10,338 nucleotides of DNA from Actinomycetales bacterium (lineage in GTDB: Bacteria > Actinomycetota > Actinomycetes > Actinomycetales > Cellulomonadaceae). The translations under genes were made by a program, and so were the position numbers. This document shows, piece after piece, positions 7,631-10,338 of the stretch (its first letter is position 1; every line of letters begins with the position of its first letter). The notes beneath the pieces are model-generated. The model was given only the letters and a program-made list of their open reading frames with translations, had not been told where the DNA came from and made no database searches. The stretch spans positions 1 to 10,338 of the forward strand of contig JAATES010000016.1 of the NCBI GenBank assembly GCA_015655615.1, read 5' to 3'.

Positions 7631-7750
7631 AAGGCTCTGGGGTCGGTGAGAATCCGAACCGGCGGTGATAGTCCGCGAACCGCACTTCGGTGTGGTTGAC
7701 CTGGTGGAATTCCGGGACCGACGGTCAAAGTCCGGATGGGAAGAGTTCTT
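7631..7750 (+). ncRNA. FMN riboswitch (RFN element) aptamer
   Basis: The conserved core is easy to read. The first half has GGTGAGAATCC, GAACCGGCGGT and AGTCCGCGA (7643-7678). A variable hairpin follows (CCGCACTTCGGTGTGG, 7680-7695). The second half has GGTGGAATTCC, GGGACCGACGGT and AGTCCGGATGGGA (7703-7741). The closing stem P1 pairs AAGGCTCT (7631-7638) with AGAGTTCTT (7742-7750), with one bulged base. When FMN is bound, such elements shut down riboflavin genes, in actinobacteria usually by blocking translation initiation. It precedes ribD by 175 bases and so should control ribD-ribE-ribBA. Confidence 0.97.
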
Positions 7751-7775
7751 GCGCGGCGTCACCCGGTGCCGCTGC
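7751..7775 (+). terminator. GC-rich hairpin directly after the FMN aptamer
   Basis: GCGGCGTC (7753-7760) pairs with GGTGCCGC (7765-7772) around an ACCC loop, 8 pairs with two G-U wobbles. Two more pairs form beyond a bulged T (7751-7752 with 7774-7775). It begins at the base following aptamer stem P1, so it may be part of the expression platform. It lacks a following T run, which makes intrinsic termination doubtful. It might stack on P1, terminate without U residues, or act as a spacer. Confidence 0.35.
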
Positions 7776-7796
7776 CGTGGTGGCGCCCATGCGCTT

Positions 7797-7838
7797 CCAT
7801 CCCCAGAGGCTCCAGCATGAGCAGCATGACGGGGAAGG
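7797..7838 (+). promoter_or_regulatory. Possible Shine-Dalgarno-sequestering stem of the rib leader
   Basis: CCATCCCC (7797-7804) can pair with GGGGAAGG (7831-7838) with a single A-A mismatch. The purine-rich strand is a Shine-Dalgarno-like sequence 12 bases before ATG 7851. Inside the loop GCTC (7809-7812) pairs with GAGC (7819-7822). A second site, AGAGG (7805-7809), sits 7 bases before ATG 7817, which opens a 21-codon ORF ending at 7882. The stem would suit translational control by the riboswitch, but the pairing is inferred by eye. Confidence 0.3.
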
Positions 7839-7850
7839 TCGTAGGCCAGC

Positions 7851-7925
7851 ATGACCGACGAGCACTGACTGGATGCCGATGACCTGTCACAGCTGGCGCA
7901 TTCAAGCCTGGACGAGGTCGAGGCG
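7851..7925 (+). other. ribD: Probable former 5' end of ribD, interrupted by in-frame TGA
   Basis: ATG 7851 is in the ribD frame and encodes MTDEH, then TGA (7866-7868), then the 19 codons LDADDLSQLAHSSLDEVEA up to ATG 7926. The last few residues (EVEAM) resemble the E-x-x-AM that often precedes the first helix of actinobacterial RibD, so the stretch looks like protein-coding sequence. A CGA-to-TGA transition would explain the stop. Alternatives are a five-codon leader ORF with reinitiation, a base-call error, or a non-canonical CTG start at 7869. Confidence 0.5.
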
Positions 7926-9041
7926 ATGGCCTGGGCGGTGCGGCTTGCGAGACGCGGACCAGCTGGTGGAGTCAACCCCCAGGTCGGATGCCTGATCCTC
8001 GCGCCCATCCCGGAGGAGTCTGCGACGCAGCGGGCCGGTCAGGCTGTTCCCGGTGTGGCCCCGGCCAGGTCATTGCGTCGCCGCCGTAGGGCAGTGCTCG
8101 GTTACGGCTGGCATCAGGGAGCGGGGACGGCGCACGCCGAAGTGGAGGCGTTGACGCGCACGGTGGCATGGGGGCATGAGACCCGCGGCGCCACCGCCGT
8201 GGTCACTCTGCAGCCTTGCAACTCCGAGGGACGAACCGGGCCATGTGCCCGGGCGCTGATCGCCGCGGGAATCACGCGGGTCGTCTACGCGGTCGCAGAT
8301 CCGCTCGCCCGGGCTGCCGCCAGTGACGAGACGCTGCGAGCCGCAGGCCTCCAGGTCGAGGGGCCGTGGACGGATTCAGCTCGTGAGGCGTCCGAGCTGG
8401 TTCACCATTGGCTCGCCTCGCTGCGGCTCGGGCGCCCTTATGTCACGGTGAAGACTGCGACCTCGCTCGACGGGCGTATTGCTGCCACAGATGGCACCAG
8501 CCAGTGGATCACGGGCGCCCAGGCGCGATCCCACGCCCATCGGCAGCGAGCCCGACTGGGTGCCATCCTGGTGGGAACGACCACGGCCCTCGTCGACGAC
8601 CCCTCCCTCACCGCTCGGCTCCCTGATGGCACCCTGGCGCCACAGCAGCCCGTCCGTGTGGTCATGGGGTACCGGGAGATCCCGGATCATGCGTCCGTGC
8701 GTGGGCCGGGAGGTGAGTTCGTCCAGATGCGCACCCACGACGTCGACGACATTCTCAATGGGCTCCTGGCACGTGGTGTTCGCCACCTCCTGGTCGAGGG
8801 GGGCGGCACCGTGGCCGCCGCCTTCGTCCGGGCCGGCGTCGTGGACGAGTTGCAGGCCTACCTCGCCCCGATGCTCCTCGGAGCGGGTCCGTCTGCGATC
8901 GGCGATTGCGGCGTCGACACTCTCAGCGAGGCGCCGCGGTGGTCGACTCGCACCGTCGAACGGCTTGGTGAGGACACCTTGCTCGTCGCGCGGCGCGAAG
9001 AATCTCTCACGACCGACGAACCCACGGACAAGGAGCGCTGA
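7926..9041 (+). CDS. ribD: Bifunctional riboflavin biosynthesis protein RibD (pyrimidine deaminase / reductase)
   Basis: 371 residues from ATG 7926. RibD deaminates the pyrimidine formed after GTP ring opening, then reduces its ribose side chain with NADPH. The deaminase domain (1-140) has HAE (H70, E72) and PC-x8-C (C98, C107), the zinc ligands and catalytic glutamate. The usual LEPC-x-H-x-GRT reads LQPCNSEGRT, losing two common residues, and about 20 extra residues (33-55, with five consecutive arginines) separate VGC from the GYGWH strand. The reductase domain (from 172) has VKTATSLDGRIAA, SQWITG, ILVGTTT, DDPSLTAR and LLVEGGG. Coding resemblance continues upstream of 7926 without a usable start until ATG 7851, but TGA at 7866 blocks that frame. 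GAGG at 7914-7917, 8 bases from ATG 7926, could support initiation here. It is under the FMN riboswitch and 3 bases before ribE. Confidence 0.93.
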   Translation: MAWAVRLARRGPAGGVNPQVGCLILAPIPEESATQRAGQAVPGVAPARSLRRRRRAVLGYGWHQGAGTAHAEVEALTRTVAWGHETRGATAVVTLQPCNSEGRTGPCARALIAAGITRVVYAVADPLARAAASDETLRAAGLQVEGPWTDSAREASELVHHWLASLRLGRPYVTVKTATSLDGRIAATDGTSQWITGAQARSHAHRQRARLGAILVGTTTALVDDPSLTARLPDGTLAPQQPVRVVMGYREIPDHASVRGPGGEFVQMRTHDVDDILNGLLARGVRHLLVEGGGTVAAAFVRAGVVDELQAYLAPMLLGAGPSAIGDCGVDTLSEAPRWSTRTVERLGEDTLLVARREESLTTDEPTDKER

Positions 9042-9044
9042 GAC

Positions 9045-9647
9045 ATGTTCACCGGAATTGTGGAAGAGATCGGACTGGTCGAGGGGATCGACTTCCCCGA
9101 TGGCCCCGACGGTGACGCCGTGCTCCGAGTCAACGGCCCGCTCGTCACCTCTGATGTGGCGCTGGGCGACTCCATCGCGGTCAGTGGCGTGTGCCTGACA
9201 GTCACAGCGGTCTCCGCCGGGGTATTCCGGGCTGACGTCATGCCGGAGACACTCCGTCATACGGCGCTCGGCTCCCTGACTCCAGGCACGCATGTCAACC
9301 TGGAACGTGCGGTCCGGCCTGCAGCGCGGCTGGGCGGGCACATCGTGCAAGGACATGTCGACGGCACGGCGCGGCTGCTCAGTCGCCAGCCGGGCACCCG
9401 CTGGGACGACCTGACATTTTCCGTGGCCCCGGATCTGGCGCGATTCGTGGCCTCGAAGGGGTCGGTGGCCGTCGACGGGGTCTCGCTGACTGTCAGCGCG
9501 GTCAGCGACACCGGGTTCTCGGTTTCCCTGATCCCCACGACCCTGGCAGCGACCACGCTCGGGCGACGAGCGGTCGGGGACGACGTGAACATCGAAGTAG
9601 ACGTGCTGGCGAAGTACATCGAGCGATTGCTGGGAGCGCAACCATGA
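9045..9647 (+). CDS. ribE: Riboflavin synthase, alpha chain
   Basis: 200 residues, the normal length. The enzyme dismutates two 6,7-dimethyl-8-ribityllumazines into riboflavin and the pyrimidinedione that is recycled by lumazine synthase; the family works as a homotrimer in the cytosol. The protein starts with the invariant MFTGIVEE and consists of two lumazine-binding barrels. GVCLTV (48-53) marks the first and GVSLTV (145-150) the second, with GHIVQGHVDG (98-107) at the opening of the second. A good Shine-Dalgarno sequence, AAGGAG (9030-9035), lies 9 bases before ATG 9045. The gene is 3 bases after ribD, and its stop overlaps the ribBA start (ATGA, 9644-9647). Some authors call this gene ribC or ribB in other species. 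Confidence 0.97.
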   Translation: MFTGIVEEIGLVEGIDFPDGPDGDAVLRVNGPLVTSDVALGDSIAVSGVCLTVTAVSAGVFRADVMPETLRHTALGSLTPGTHVNLERAVRPAARLGGHIVQGHVDGTARLLSRQPGTRWDDLTFSVAPDLARFVASKGSVAVDGVSLTVSAVSDTGFSVSLIPTTLAATTLGRRAVGDDVNIEVDVLAKYIERLLGAQP

Positions 9648-10338
9648 ACGACGGATCGACTGCTGGAGTCCACATCGGAACAGTGGAGGAGGCGCTGATC
9701 GAGCTCCGGCTGGGACGGCCCGTGCTCGTCGCCGACAGCCCCGAGCGTGAGAACGAGGCCGATGTCGTGTTCTCGGCCGACCGGGTGTCGGTGGACTGGG
9801 TGGCCTGGACCATCCGTCACTCCTCGGGGTACATGTGCGCGCCCATGCCGGGTCCGCGCGCCGACGCGCTGGCGCTGCCGTTGATGGTGCCGCAGAGCCA
9901 GGATCCACGTCGGACGGCGTACACGGTGACGGTGGACGCGGCGCAAGGCGTCACGACCGGGATCTCGGCTGCGGATCGCCGGACGACGCTGGGCGTGCTG
10001 GCCCGGGCGGAATCGGGACCGACCGACTTGATCAGGCCCGGTCATGTCCTGCCGTTGCGGGCCGTGCCCGGTGGAGTCCTGCATCGCCCGGGTCATACCG
10101 AGGCGGCCGTGGATCTGTGTCGGATCGCCGGCGTCGGGGACGTGGCAGGGATCGCCGAGCTGGTCAATGACGACGGGACCATGATGCGCCTGCCGGACGC
10201 AGGAGCGCTGGCTGCGGCAGAGGGCCTGGTGCTGATCACGATTGCGGACCTGATCGCCTGGCGGCTCGAGAACGATCCGATCGACGAGTCGGCCGACTCG
10301 GATTCTCAGGGTCACCGGGTCGTGGCGGGAGCGACGGC
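9644..10338 (+). CDS. ribBA: DHBP synthase domain of RibBA, 3' end beyond the window
   Basis: 231 residues are visible before the window ends. They cover the whole 3,4-dihydroxy-2-butanone 4-phosphate synthase domain, which makes the four-carbon unit of riboflavin from ribulose 5-phosphate with Mg2+. Visible motifs are RENEAD (35-40), IRHSSGYMC, AYTVTVDAAQGVTTGISAADR, RPGHVLPLRA, HTEAAVD (H151, E153) and NDDGTM (175-180). The acidic loop usually reads DDEDRENEGD; here it is DSPERENEAD, keeping the arginine and glutamates but changing neighbours. The last residues, after ITIADLIAWRL, form a linker (GHRVVAGAT) of the type that precedes the GTP cyclohydrolase II domain, so a bifunctional RibBA is likely; a stand-alone RibB remains possible. 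Start by ATGA overlap with ribE, so probably translationally coupled. It lies in the FMN-controlled operon; ribH would be expected next. Confidence 0.93.
   Translation, partial: MNDGSTAGVHIGTVEEALIELRLGRPVLVADSPERENEADVVFSADRVSVDWVAWTIRHSSGYMCAPMPGPRADALALPLMVPQSQDPRRTAYTVTVDAAQGVTTGISAADRRTTLGVLARAESGPTDLIRPGHVLPLRAVPGGVLHRPGHTEAAVDLCRIAGVGDVAGIAELVNDDGTMMRLPDAGALAAAEGLVLITIADLIAWRLENDPIDESADSDSQGHRVVAGAT

Noticed and set aside
7524..7759. TGCGCGGCGT present at 7524-7533 and 7750-7759, flanking the aptamer
   Set aside because: A ten-base GC-only match in such GC-rich sequence is weak, and the second copy is explained by the hairpin after the aptamer.
8376..9908. 510-residue open frame on the minus strand over ribD-ribE-ribBA
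   Set aside because: It lies entirely opposite well-supported rib genes, has a low-complexity Arg/Pro/Gly-rich translation with no family motif, and is a normal shadow in GC-rich DNA.

Overview
The window is a compact, GC-rich, single-strand housekeeping region from an actinobacterium. Evidence for this is the uniformly high GC, GTG/ATG starts with 4-base stop/start overlaps, a PriA protein lacking helicase motifs (as is usual in Actinomycetota), leaderless-type starts (-10 hexamer about 7-8 bases before the ATG), and the gene order metK-priA-fmt-rsmB-rpe-rib. A member of the Propionibacteriales is plausible, but the sequence alone cannot fix the genus. All convincing genes are on the + strand; the long minus-strand ORFs are GC-rich shadows.

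Layout. 1-1140 is the 3' nine-tenths of metK (S-adenosylmethionine synthetase). 1220-3328 is priA (primosomal protein N', zinc-binding but with no recognisable Walker motifs). 3367-4347 is fmt (Met-tRNA formyltransferase). 4344-5875 encodes the 16S rRNA m5C methyltransferase RsmB in two frames, 4344-5051 and 5048-5875, because one base appears to be missing near 5018. 5872-6828 is an unrecognised soluble protein, possibly with two PH-like halves. 6839-7495 is rpe (ribulose-phosphate 3-epimerase). 7496-7925 is a 430-base leader holding an FMN riboswitch aptamer (7631-7750), hairpins and a possible Shine-Dalgarno-sequestering stem. 7926-9041 is ribD, 9045-9647 is riboflavin synthase (ribE) and 9644 to the window end is the 5' part of ribBA.

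Functional logic. The first block links SAM supply (MetK), DNA replication restart (PriA), initiator tRNA formylation (Fmt) and SAM-dependent rRNA methylation (RsmB). The second block is riboflavin synthesis under FMN control. Rpe interconverts ribulose 5-phosphate and xylulose 5-phosphate; ribulose 5-phosphate is the substrate of the DHBP synthase half of RibBA, so rpe next to the rib operon is metabolically sensible, although it lies upstream of the riboswitch.

The points most worth checking are the two reading-frame anomalies (split rsmB, and an in-frame TGA just after the likely ancestral ribD start), the altered deaminase motif and inserted loop in RibD, the uncharacterised gene at 5872-6828, and the layered leader of the rib operon. 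I see no mobile element, CRISPR array, tRNA, rRNA or phage gene. Nothing here looks like a wholly new multi-gene system.
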